A program made the position numbers and the translations under genes. The notes under the pieces are model-generated. The model was not told where the DNA came from. It saw only the letters and a list, made by a program, of their open reading frames with translations, and searched no databases. Positions 1 through 5,291 of a stretch of DNA of 5,299 nt are shown here, piece after piece (the stretch's first letter is position 1; every line of letters starts with the position of its first letter). Source of the stretch: Coriobacteriia bacterium (lineage in GTDB: Bacteria; Actinomycetota; Coriobacteriia; Anaerosomatales; JAUVQN01); contig JAUVQN010000100.1 in assembly GCA_030598125.1 (NCBI GenBank), positions 1 through 5,299 on the forward strand, written 5' to 3'.

Positions 1-557
1 GAGCCGACGTCCTCGTGATCAACAAGGTGGACAGCGCCCGGCCCGAGGATGTCGAAGCGCTCATGCGAACCGCCGCGGAGATGAACCCTGACGCGACCGT
101 CGTGCAGACACGGTCCTGCATATCCGTGGAGGAACCGGAGCGCATCGAGGGTGCGCGCGTGCTCGTGATCGAGGACGGCCCGACCGTCACGCACGGCGGG
201 ATGGCATACGGGGCGGGCGCGCTCGCGGCGAAAGAGCACGGGGCGGCGGAGCTCGTCGACCCCCGACCCCACGCCGCCGGCTCGCTCGCCGACACGCTCG
301 CCGACTATCCTCACCTCACCGAAGTGCTGCCGGCGATGGGCTACTCGACCGAACAGCTCGCGGACCTGGAGGAGACGATCCGTCAGACGCCATGCGATCT
401 CGTGCTCGTCGGGACGCCCATGGACCTCACCCACGTGATCGACATCGACCAGCCCGCGCTGAGGGTCACCTACTCCGTGGAGAGCGCGGGCGTACCGTCG
501 CTCGAGACAGTGGTCGAGGAGTTCGTGGAGCGGATGGGGCTGGGCTCGAGCAGCTAG
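1..557 (+). CDS. Cyclic 2,3-diphosphoglycerate synthetase-like GTPase (COG2403 type), C-terminal part
   Basis: The 5' end lies outside the window. The frame is open from base 3 and ends at TAG 555-557, leaving 184 residues. The fragment opens with VLVINKVD, the NKxD guanine-specificity motif of P-loop GTPases, at residues 3-10. A second conserved block, EDGPTVTHGGMAYGAG, lies at about 57-72 and VGTPMDL at about 136-142. This pattern matches the COG2403/cPGS family, whose archaeal founder forms cyclic 2,3-diphosphoglycerate from 2,3-diphosphoglycerate and ATP. Bacterial members are mostly uncharacterised, so the biochemical role here is inferred only. The protein is probably soluble and cytoplasmic: no membrane segment is visible. 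It converges on msrB, with 26 bp between the two stop codons. The internal GTG at 15 is not the real start, because conserved sequence continues upstream of it. Confidence 0.85.
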   Translation, partial: ADVLVINKVDSARPEDVEALMRTAAEMNPDATVVQTRSCISVEEPERIEGARVLVIEDGPTVTHGGMAYGAGALAAKEHGAAELVDPRPHAAGSLADTLADYPHLTEVLPAMGYSTEQLADLEETIRQTPCDLVLVGTPMDLTHVIDIDQPALRVTYSVESAGVPSLETVVEEFVERMGLGSSS

Positions 558-562
558 ATGCC

Positions 563-587
563 CTGAGGCTCACCGCTCGGTGCTCAG
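563..587. terminator. Bidirectional terminator-like hairpin between convergent genes
   Basis: CTGAG (563-567) pairs with CTCAG (583-587), and CACC (571-574) pairs with GGTG (579-582) around a GCTC loop. A 3-nt bulge (568-570) interrupts the left arm. It sits between the GTPase stop (557) and the msrB stop, and overlaps the last msrB codon region. No T-tract follows on either strand, so terminator function is inferred from position and symmetry; such U-poor hairpins are common between genes of high-GC bacteria. Confidence 0.4.
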
Positions 588-1015
588 CCCGTCTGGCCGC
601 CGGTGTCATCGCCACCGTCGCCGCGCTCGTCGAACTTGAGCGCGAGCGAGTTGATGCAGTACCTCAGACCTGTCGGCTGCGGGCCGTCCTCGAAGACGTG
701 TCCCAGATGGCCTCCGCAGCGCTGGCAGGTCACTTCGGTGCGGACCATCCCGAAGTCGTCGTCGAGCCACTCGTCGATCGCGTCGCCGTCGGCCGACTCG
801 TAGAAGCTCGGCCAGCCGGATCCCGAGTCGAACTTGGCGTCAGAGTCGAACAGCTGGCGGCCGCAGCCCGCGCACGCGTAGACGCCCTCGCCGTGGGACT
901 CCGCGTACCTGCCGGTGAACGGCGGCTCCGTGCCGCCGCGCCTGAGTACACGGAACTCCTCCGGCGTCAGCCTCCGGCGCCACTCATCGTCTGTGAGATG
1001 GACCTTATCGCTCAT
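584..1015 (-). CDS. msrB: Peptide-methionine (R)-S-oxide reductase MsrB
   Basis: The 143-residue protein has the usual length of a stand-alone MsrB and reduces the R epimer of methionine sulfoxide in proteins, with electrons normally supplied by thioredoxin. Visible motifs are two zinc-binding CxxC pairs (C48/C51 and C97/C100), SGSGWPSF at 64-71, GGHLGHVF at 101-108, and the catalytic cysteine C120 in RYCINSLAL. That codon is TGC, so MsrB is a cysteine enzyme, unlike its partner. No obvious extra resolving cysteine is present; the only other cysteines bind zinc. There is no signal peptide, so it is probably cytoplasmic. The C-terminal tail after residue 130 is Gly/Asp-rich and probably disordered. 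The ATG overlaps the msrA stop as ATGA (1012-1015). A GGAGGT Shine-Dalgarno lies at 1030-1025, nine bases upstream, so translation is probably both coupled to msrA and independently initiated. Confidence 0.95.
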   Translation of the reverse strand: MSDKVHLTDDEWRRRLTPEEFRVLRRGGTEPPFTGRYAESHGEGVYACAGCGRQLFDSDAKFDSGSGWPSFYESADGDAIDEWLDDDFGMVRTEVTCQRCGGHLGHVFEDGPQPTGLRYCINSLALKFDERGDGGDDTGGQTG

Positions 1016-1704
1016 CGTCCAGGCACCTCCGGGATGCTCATCGCCTCAGGAAGCCCAGCGCGCCTCGCCCGCCGACGACCTTGCGCAGTCGCGTCCTCGA
1101 GGTCCGCCGGCGTCCCATGCCCTGCGACGAACCCGTTCGCCCGTGCCGCCGCGGTCGAGTCGACGAACTCCTTCGTGTCCGGGTAGCACTGGCGGAACTC
1201 GCCGCCGATCACGCGGTCGGCCTGCAACCGGTACTTCTGGTGGTAGTCCTCGGCGAGATAGAACGTCTTCGCGGGGAGGATCTCGGTGCGTACCTCGGCG
1301 CCGAGTGTCTCGGCCAAGCGCGCGCGAGAGGCCCGGGCCGCTTCGGCTTGCTCCTCATCGTGGACGTAGACGGCCGTCTTGTACTGCGTCGAGAAGTGGG
1401 CCGACCTCGGATCGTGCGCGGTCCAGAAGAGCGCGAGCAGGTCTTCGTAGGAGATGCGCGCGGGGTCGTAGTCCACCTGGAGGAACTCGGTGTGGTCACC
1501 GAGTCGATGGTACGTCGGATCGGGCGTAGTGCCACCCGCGTAGCCGACCCGGGTCCTCACGATGCCGTCGATGCTCCCGAACTGGGCATCCGGTCCCCAG
1601 AATCAACCCAGCGCGAAGGTGGCCGTCCGCACGTCGGCGGAGGCCATGGCGTCGATCGGCGGCACGCAACGGGTGCCCGCCCTCTCGTCCGTCCAAGGGT
1701 CCAC
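1012..1704 (-). CDS. msrA: Peptide-methionine (S)-S-oxide reductase MsrA, probable selenoprotein (TGA = Sec34)
   Basis: MsrA reduces the S epimer of methionine sulfoxide. Read through one in-frame TGA at 1605-1603, the gene encodes 230 residues. Residues 27-44 read TATFALG-U-FWGPDAQFGS, where U replaces the nucleophile of the invariant GCFWG motif. Further family motifs follow: VRTRVGYAGG (49-58), GDHTE (69-73), STQYKTAVYV (105-114), FYLAEDYHQKY (148-158) and Cys173 in RQCYP, a candidate resolving cysteine. The frame is unchanged across the TGA, so there is no frameshift. The GTG start at 1704-1702 is chosen because AAGGAG precedes it by five bases and because PPIDAMASADVRTATFALG resembles the N-terminal extension of related MsrAs. 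ATG 1647-1645 is the alternative but lacks a good ribosome site. A caller that does not know about Sec would start at GTG 1560 and lose the active site. The less likely alternatives are a nonsense-mutated pseudogene or a sequencing error. Confidence 0.85.
1565..1593 (-). promoter_or_regulatory. Candidate bacterial SECIS element in msrA
   Basis: In mRNA sense, GATGCCC (1590-1584) pairs with GG and GCATC (1577-1576 and 1574-1570), with A1575 bulged, giving seven base pairs. The apical loop is AGTTCG (1583-1578). CCG (1593-1591) can pair with CGG (1567-1565) beyond a two-base GA bulge and extend the stem. The loop begins 19 nt after the TGA and has a G at its second position. Both properties fit the general description of bacterial SECIS hairpins recognised by SelB: a short stem directly after UGA with a G in the first loop bases. 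The E. coli fdhF loop (AGGUCU) is similar but not identical. All of it lies inside coding sequence. SelB binding is inferred. Confidence 0.65.
1603..1605 (-). other. In-frame TGA at the MsrA catalytic position, probable selenocysteine codon
   Basis: The triplet reads TGA on the minus strand and is flanked by GGT (Gly) and TTC TGG GGA (Phe-Trp-Gly). It therefore falls exactly in the G-C-F-W-G catalytic motif of MsrA. Selenocysteine at this position is known from other MsrA selenoproteins, such as those of Chlamydomonas and some clostridia. The assignment here rests on position, two-sided conservation and the hairpin immediately downstream. Confidence 0.8.
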
Positions 1705-1732
1705 GGTCGCTCCTTCCCGCGAGAACGGGAGC
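1705..1732 (-). promoter_or_regulatory. msrA ribosome binding site inside an inverted repeat
   Basis: AAGGAG (1715-1710) lies five bases before GTG 1704-1702 and decides the start. Two mutually exclusive hairpins are possible here. TCCCG/CGGGA pairs plus-strand bases 1715-1719 with 1726-1730. GCTCC/GGAGC pairs 1709-1713 with 1728-1732 and would mask the Shine-Dalgarno sequence. The Shine-Dalgarno itself is clear; a regulatory switch between the two folds is speculative. Confidence 0.6.
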
Positions 1733-1744
1733 AAACCGCGTACC

Positions 1745-1764
1745 TAGCGGGACGTGCCCCGCTA
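1745..1764 (-). terminator. Hairpin at the stop codon of the ornithine cyclodeaminase gene
   Basis: TAGCGGG (1745-1751) and CCCGCTA (1758-1764) form a perfect seven-base-pair stem with a six-base loop. The stem contains the TAG stop of the upstream minus-strand gene. It lies between that gene and msrA and could act as a weak terminator or an mRNA-stabilising hairpin. No U-tract follows, so some read-through into msrA-msrB is plausible. Confidence 0.4.
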
Positions 1765-2988
1765 CCGTCCGTCGAGTTCGTCTGCGAGCAGCGCGAGGAA
1801 GAGACCCACGTCGGTCACGACGCCCGTGGTCTGGAAGCTCCCGCGGTCGGCAAGCTTGGTGACGACGGCGGGGTTGATGTCCACGCACACCACGTGGGTG
1901 CTCGCGGGGAGAAGATTGCCCGCGGCGATCGAATGCAGCATCGAGCCCAGCATCAGGCAGGCGCCAGCGTCCCGCGCGTAGGCCCGCATCGCTCGCTGCG
2001 CCTCGATCGCGTCGGTGATGACGTCGGGGAGCGGCCCATCGTCACGTATCGAGCCGGCCAGGACGAAGGGCGTGTCGGTGCGGACGCACGCGTGCATCAG
2101 CCCGTGCCCTACGATGCCCTGCTCGACCGCCGGCGCGATCCCACCCGCCGCACGGATGGTGTTGATGGCGCGCAGGTGATGCTCGTGTCCGCCGGGCGTC
2201 GGCAGGCCAGACTCGAGGTCCACGCCGAGCGACGTGCCGTAGAGCGCCGCCTCGATGTCGTGCACGGCGACCGCGTTGCCCCCGAAGAGGACCGTGACGT
2301 AGCCCTGTTCGACGAGGCGCGCGACGTGTCCCGCCGCTCCCGTGTGCACGATGGCCGGCCCCACGACGGCGATGACGGTCCGGCCCTCTTCCCGGACCTC
2401 TCTCAAGAGACGGGCGACCGCGTCCACCACCTGGGCCTTCGGCTTCTCCGACGAGACGGTCGACGACATGAACTCGAACGTCGAGGTCTCGCGCGGCCGC
2501 TCCAGCGGCGTGACGCGCAACCCGCGACGCCCGACCACGATCGGATCGCCGCTCCGTACGTCGGCCATCGGCACCGTCCGCGCGGTGCGCGCCTGCGGGT
2601 CCACGAGGACGCCGCAGTCCATCTCGGGGTCGCCCACGCGGACCCAGCGACCGTCGAGCCGCACGTGGGTCACGAGGTTCGTCGTGGAGTAGAAGTCCTC
2701 CGGGAACACACCGTCGGCCGGTGCCGGCTCGGCCGCGACATCGTCGGGCTCGACGGGGACGGCGCCGTGCTGCTGGATCGTCGAGAGCACCTCGTCGACG
2801 TGCGCCTCGTCCCGTCCGCCGATCCGGAGCAGCGCGACGGAGGGATCCTCGTTCGTCCGGCCGACCTCGAAGGAGAGGACCTCGAACTCGGCCTCGAGCG
2901 CGACCACGTCGTCCATGATCCGCGAGACGATGAGCGAGTCGATCAGGTGGCCTTCGACACGCACGTCCTCGTAGGCTCGCCGCGTCAT
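1762..2988 (-). CDS. TIGR00300 family protein (LOR/SDH-type), probable ornithine cyclodeaminase
   Basis: The 408-residue protein spans the full length usual for TIGR00300. This family includes the archaeal alternative ornithine cyclodeaminase (Methanococcus maripaludis MMP1218) and the C-terminal domain of cyanobacterial AgrE/ArgZ, which convert L-ornithine to L-proline and ammonia using bound NAD. An N-terminal LOR/SDH domain covers about 8-100: EGHLIDSLI, then FEVGRTNEDPS, then FPEDFYSTTN at 95-104. The C-terminal nucleotide-binding part has LFGGNAVAVHDIE (234-246), GHGLMHAC (294-301), AGSIRDDGPLPDV (311-323), CVDINP (368-373) and TTGVVTDVGLF (387-397). No membrane segment is visible; it is probably cytoplasmic. 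The start ATG (2988-2986) is preceded by GGAGGGGAG (3003-2995), and family similarity begins a few residues later. The open frame extends upstream to 3507, but that part is compositionally spurious. The reaction is inferred from family; a bacterial member could differ. Confidence 0.88.
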   Translation of the reverse strand: MTRRAYEDVRVEGHLIDSLIVSRIMDDVVALEAEFEVLSFEVGRTNEDPSVALLRIGGRDEAHVDEVLSTIQQHGAVPVEPDDVAAEPAPADGVFPEDFYSTTNLVTHVRLDGRWVRVGDPEMDCGVLVDPQARTARTVPMADVRSGDPIVVGRRGLRVTPLERPRETSTFEFMSSTVSSEKPKAQVVDAVARLLREVREEGRTVIAVVGPAIVHTGAAGHVARLVEQGYVTVLFGGNAVAVHDIEAALYGTSLGVDLESGLPTPGGHEHHLRAINTIRAAGGIAPAVEQGIVGHGLMHACVRTDTPFVLAGSIRDDGPLPDVITDAIEAQRAMRAYARDAGACLMLGSMLHSIAAGNLLPASTHVVCVDINPAVVTKLADRGSFQTTGVVTDVGLFLALLADELDGR

Positions 2989-2994
2989 GCCTGA

Positions 2995-3003
2995 CTCCCC
3001 TCC
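2995..3003 (-). promoter_or_regulatory. Ribosome binding site of the ornithine cyclodeaminase gene
   Basis: The mRNA reads GGAGGGGAG at 3003-2995, ending six bases before ATG 2988-2986. This strong purine-rich Shine-Dalgarno sequence selects the ATG over the longer upstream open frame. Confidence 0.75.
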
Positions 3004-3090
3004 GCCGCATGGCATCCAGTGCCGAGCGTAGCGCCTGGGAGCGGGCGGGGGGAAGGGCGCGCAGTCGGTCTCCGAAGCGGTGGTGGGCCG

Positions 3091-3246
3091 GCGGCTCGAC
3101 CACGGTGCCAGCCACGCGAAGAGGCCGAGGGACTGCCCTGCCTCGTGCGTTCGTCGCATCCGATCGGGAGCGCGGCCGCACGCGCCCGACCAGTCGCAGG
3201 CCGATATGCGTCCCTCCCTTCCGTTCGCTTCGGGTGGTCGAGTCGC
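3091..3246. ncRNA. Candidate structured RNA or leader region (long-range stem with internal hairpins)
   Basis: GCGGCTCGACCAC (3091-3103) pairs with GTGGTCGAGTCGC (3234-3246): 13 pairs, one of them G-U when read on the + strand and a C-A mismatch on the - strand. Two local hairpins are enclosed. At 3114-3150, ACGC, GAGGC and AGGG pair with CCCT, GCCTC and GCGT around an ACTG loop. At 3164-3189, TCGGG and GCG pair with CGC and CCCGA. No known RNA family is recognised. High GC makes chance pairing easy, and the coding strand is undecided. It could be the 5' leader of the ornithine cyclodeaminase gene, a separate RNA, or nothing. Confidence 0.25.
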
Positions 3247-3283
3247 GATGCCCGATGTACCCGAGAGGATGCGCGCGCGACTC

Positions 3284-3305
3284 GCGGTCGCCCGAGAGCG
3301 ACTGC
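3284..3305. repeat. Eight-base-pair inverted repeat
   Basis: GCGGTCGC (3284-3291) and GCGACTGC (3298-3305) pair around a CCGAGA loop, with one G-U on the + strand. It lies upstream of the putative kinase promoter and could be an operator or part of a structured leader on the minus strand. No function can be assigned. Confidence 0.35.
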
Positions 3306-3354
3306 CGGCGGATCGGCTGCCACGAACGTCCGCGCACGACGGGGCTGCCGACTG

Positions 3355-3383
3355 CTGACACGGCGAGGACGAAAGGGTATGTA
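3355..3383 (+). promoter_or_regulatory. Possible sigma-70-type promoter of the PASTA pseudokinase gene
   Basis: CTGACA (3355-3360) matches five of six bases of the -35 consensus TTGACA. It is followed after exactly 17 bases by TATGTA (3378-3383), which matches only the first three bases of TATAAT. The -10 lies in an AT-rich island that includes GTATGTATGTAGGGATAACC (3377-3396). Transcription would begin near 3390, giving a leader of about 40 nt. Assigned by pattern only. Confidence 0.4.
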
Positions 3384-3430
3384 TGTAGGGATAACCTGAA
3401 GACACATCGAAGGGACGGGTGGGCCGCACC

Positions 3431-5182
3431 ATGGAAGAGCGAATCATCGGCGGGAAGTACCGCCTCGGTGAGCGCGTCGGCGCGGGACCGGGATACGAGA
3501 CGTACAAGGCGACCGACGACCAGGGCGTCAGCTACGCGCTCAAGATCATCCATCCCCCGGACGCCGTCACGAGAGAGAAGCTCGCGTCGGAGCTTCCCGG
3601 GCTCAGCGACCTCGAGCATCCGAACCTCGCGAAGATGTACGCCTCCGGTGAGGACGGCGACGACCTCTGGCTCGCACGCGAGTGGGTCGAAGGCGGCGAC
3701 CTCAAGTCCATGGTCAGGGAACAAGGGTCTCTCGACCCCATCAAGGCGGCCACGTACGCGTCGCAGGCGGCAGCGGCCCTATCCGCCACGCACGCGCGCG
3801 GCTTCCTGAACGGCAACATCCGGCCCGAGAACCTGCTCCTGTCGCTTCAGGACCAGATCAAGCTGATAGGCTTCTCGATCCCGACAGCGGGCGAGGCCGC
3901 CATCGGCGAAGCGGACGCCGAGCCGCAGATCGCGTACTACATGAGCCCCGAGCAGGCAGAGGGCCGTGAGCTCACCGCTTCTTCCGACGTGTACTCGCTC
4001 GGCGCCGTCCTCTACGAGCTCGTCACGGGCTCACCCCCCTTCGTCGGCGAGAGCGCACAGGATGTCGCCGTCAAGCAGGTGAGCGAACAACTGACGTCGC
4101 CACGGCAGGTGAAACCCGACCTCCCGCCCGCGCTCGAGGCGGTCATCCTGCGGGCGATGCAGAAAGACGCCGCGGAGCGCTACGGCTCCGCAGAGGAGAT
4201 GCGCCAGGACCTCGACCGGGTCGTCACGAGCGCCGCAGTCGCGCCGGTGGCCCCACCCCCGCCGGAGGAGAAGAAGAGCAGCAAGGCGTGGATCTGGATC
4301 CTCGTCGTCGTGCTGCTTCTCGTCGCGCTCGGTGCGGCGTGGGCACTCGGGCTCTTCGGCGGGAACATCGACGTGCCCGACCTGACAGGCATGACCATCG
4401 AGGAGGCCGACGCGGCCCTCACCGAAGCCGAGCTCGCGCTCGGGGAAGCGGCGCTCGTCGAGGACCCGAGCGGCGAAGCGGCACCCGGAACGATCTACGA
4501 GCAGGATCCCGAAGCCGAGAGCCGGGCCAGCGAGGGCGACACTGTCGACGTCGTGGTGAACGGTACCGAGTCGGTCGAGGTGCCCGACCTCGTCGGGATG
4601 ACCGAGGCGCAGGCGGCCACGGCCATCAGCGAGGCCGGCCTCAAGCTCGGCGAGACGAAGCGCGAGTTCAACGACGAGGTCGAGTCCGGCACCGTCTACG
4701 AGCAGTCGCCTGCTGCCAGCAGCGAGGTGCCGCCCGAGACCGAGGTCACGATCACGGTGTCGAAGGGCACCGAGACCGCGTCCGTCCCGAACGTGGTCGG
4801 GATGCCTGTCGCGCAGGCGACCCAGACGCTCGAGGATGCCGGCTTCACGGTCACCGGTGTGGACGCGTACAGCGACACGGTCGCCGTCGGGAACGTGATC
4901 GAACAGAACCCATCGGCCGGCGTGAACGCTGAGGCGGGGACACTCGTCACCATCACGGTCTCCAGCGGCGCTGAGACCGTGGCCGTCCCCAACGTCGTGG
5001 GGATGCAGGAGAACCAAGCCGTCGAGGCACTCGAGGACGCCGGCCTGAGGTCGTCCGTCCAGTACGAGGACAACGCGAACGTCGGTGTCGTCATCAGACA
5101 GGACCCAGCGGCGAACGCGAAGGTCGCGCCGGACACGCGCGTCACGCTCGTGGTCGGCCAGCAGGCCGCGACGACGCCCTAG
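3431..5182 (+). CDS. PASTA-domain membrane protein with Ser/Thr kinase fold, probable pseudokinase
   Basis: The 583-residue protein has the PknB/Stk1 layout: cytoplasmic kinase domain (about 8-265), Pro/Lys-rich linker, one transmembrane helix (about 287-309), then four PASTA repeats starting near 315, 384, 452 and 519, each opening VPxxxGM. PASTA domains bind peptidoglycan fragments or lipid II outside the cell. The kinase core keeps a glycine loop (GAGPGY, 17-22), Lys38 in YALK, a probable helix-C Glu54, SPEQ in the activation segment and DVYSLGAVLYEL. The catalytic HRD is replaced by NGN (127-129), and the metal-binding DFG by GFS (147-149). Both essential aspartates are therefore absent, and phosphotransfer is unlikely. 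It may instead work as a scaffold or allosteric partner, as proposed for the pseudokinase domain of mycobacterial MviN. ATG 3431 is preferred (GGGTGGG seven bases upstream); GTG 3419 in the same frame is possible. No cell-wall or phosphatase partner gene is adjacent within the window. Confidence 0.93.
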   Translation: MEERIIGGKYRLGERVGAGPGYETYKATDDQGVSYALKIIHPPDAVTREKLASELPGLSDLEHPNLAKMYASGEDGDDLWLAREWVEGGDLKSMVREQGSLDPIKAATYASQAAAALSATHARGFLNGNIRPENLLLSLQDQIKLIGFSIPTAGEAAIGEADAEPQIAYYMSPEQAEGRELTASSDVYSLGAVLYELVTGSPPFVGESAQDVAVKQVSEQLTSPRQVKPDLPPALEAVILRAMQKDAAERYGSAEEMRQDLDRVVTSAAVAPVAPPPPEEKKSSKAWIWILVVVLLLVALGAAWALGLFGGNIDVPDLTGMTIEEADAALTEAELALGEAALVEDPSGEAAPGTIYEQDPEAESRASEGDTVDVVVNGTESVEVPDLVGMTEAQAATAISEAGLKLGETKREFNDEVESGTVYEQSPAASSEVPPETEVTITVSKGTETASVPNVVGMPVAQATQTLEDAGFTVTGVDAYSDTVAVGNVIEQNPSAGVNAEAGTLVTITVSSGAETVAVPNVVGMQENQAVEALEDAGLRSSVQYEDNANVGVVIRQDPAANAKVAPDTRVTLVVGQQAATTP

Positions 5183-5208
5183 AGAGCCGCAGAGGGCCAA
5201 ACATGATC

Positions 5209-5245
5209 GCGCGGACGCCGCGGCCGAGTGTCGCGGCGTCCGCGT
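5209..5245 (+). terminator. Strong GC-rich terminator hairpin after the PASTA pseudokinase gene
   Basis: GCGGACGCCGCG (5211-5222) and CGCGGCGTCCGC (5232-5243) form a perfect 12-base-pair stem with a nine-base loop. One further C-G pair and one G-U pair extend it at the base. It begins about 27 bases after the stop codon. No T-tract follows; the sequence downstream is G/C-rich. The length and perfection of the stem make a terminator the best reading despite the missing U-run. Confidence 0.7.
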
Positions 5246-5267
5246 CGGCCCCGCGCGGTGGCGGCGC

Positions 5268-5291
5268 GGGGGGGCGGTGGGGGGAGGCGGG
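5268..5291 (+). other. Potential G-quadruplex tract
   Basis: The + strand has G runs of seven (5268-5274), six (5279-5284) and three (5289-5291), with GG doublets between them. The seven-base run can supply two tracts, so four G3 tracts with loops of 1, 4 and 7 bases are possible. No gene is visible in 5183-5299. The tract runs close to the window edge, and homopolymer length errors cannot be excluded. Confidence 0.5.

Larger units (their letters stand above)
2989..3430. other. Divergent non-coding intergenic region
   Basis: About 440 bp separate the divergent ornithine cyclodeaminase and PASTA protein genes. Open frames crossing it on both strands give Arg/Pro/Ser-rich translations with no recognisable domain, so I see no gene. 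It holds the two 5' ends, a set of inverted repeats at 3091-3305 and an AT-rich island at about 3377-3400 that stands out in this GC-rich sequence. No tRNA or CRISPR pattern was recognised. Confidence 0.7.

Noticed and set aside
656..658. Selenocysteine in MsrB as well
   Set aside because: The catalytic codon in RYCINS is TGC and the frame is uninterrupted, so MsrB is an ordinary cysteine enzyme.
1012..1560. MsrA starting at GTG 1560 as a 182-residue protein
   Set aside because: It would lack the catalytic motif. Conserved MsrA sequence continues upstream in the same frame through the TGA, and no suitable ribosome site precedes GTG 1560.
1081..2994. 637-codon open frame on the + strand
   Set aside because: It is antisense to msrA and the ornithine cyclodeaminase gene. 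The translation is Arg/Asp/His-rich without domains, as expected of a GC-rich shadow frame.
3234..3265. tRNA-like T-arm around GGTGGTCGAGTCGC
   Set aside because: No matching acceptor stem, anticodon arm or full GTTCRANNC motif could be assembled around it.
3377..3387. GTAT tetranucleotide repeat as a phase-variable tract
   Set aside because: Only about two and a half units are present, too few for slippage-based switching; better read as part of an AT-rich promoter island.
2989..3507. N-terminal extension of the ornithine cyclodeaminase to 3507
   Set aside because: The added residues have no family similarity and would overlap the pseudokinase start. The strong Shine-Dalgarno at 3003-2995 and the family alignment both support ATG 2988.
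2042..3724. 560-codon open frame on the - strand
   Set aside because: It overlaps the ornithine cyclodeaminase gene in another frame and runs into the pseudokinase gene antisense; Arg-rich and low in complexity.
4031..5200. 389-codon open frame antisense to the PASTA region
   Set aside because: The periodic Leu/Asp/Arg/Gly pattern mirrors the PASTA repeats on the other strand and shows no independent domain.
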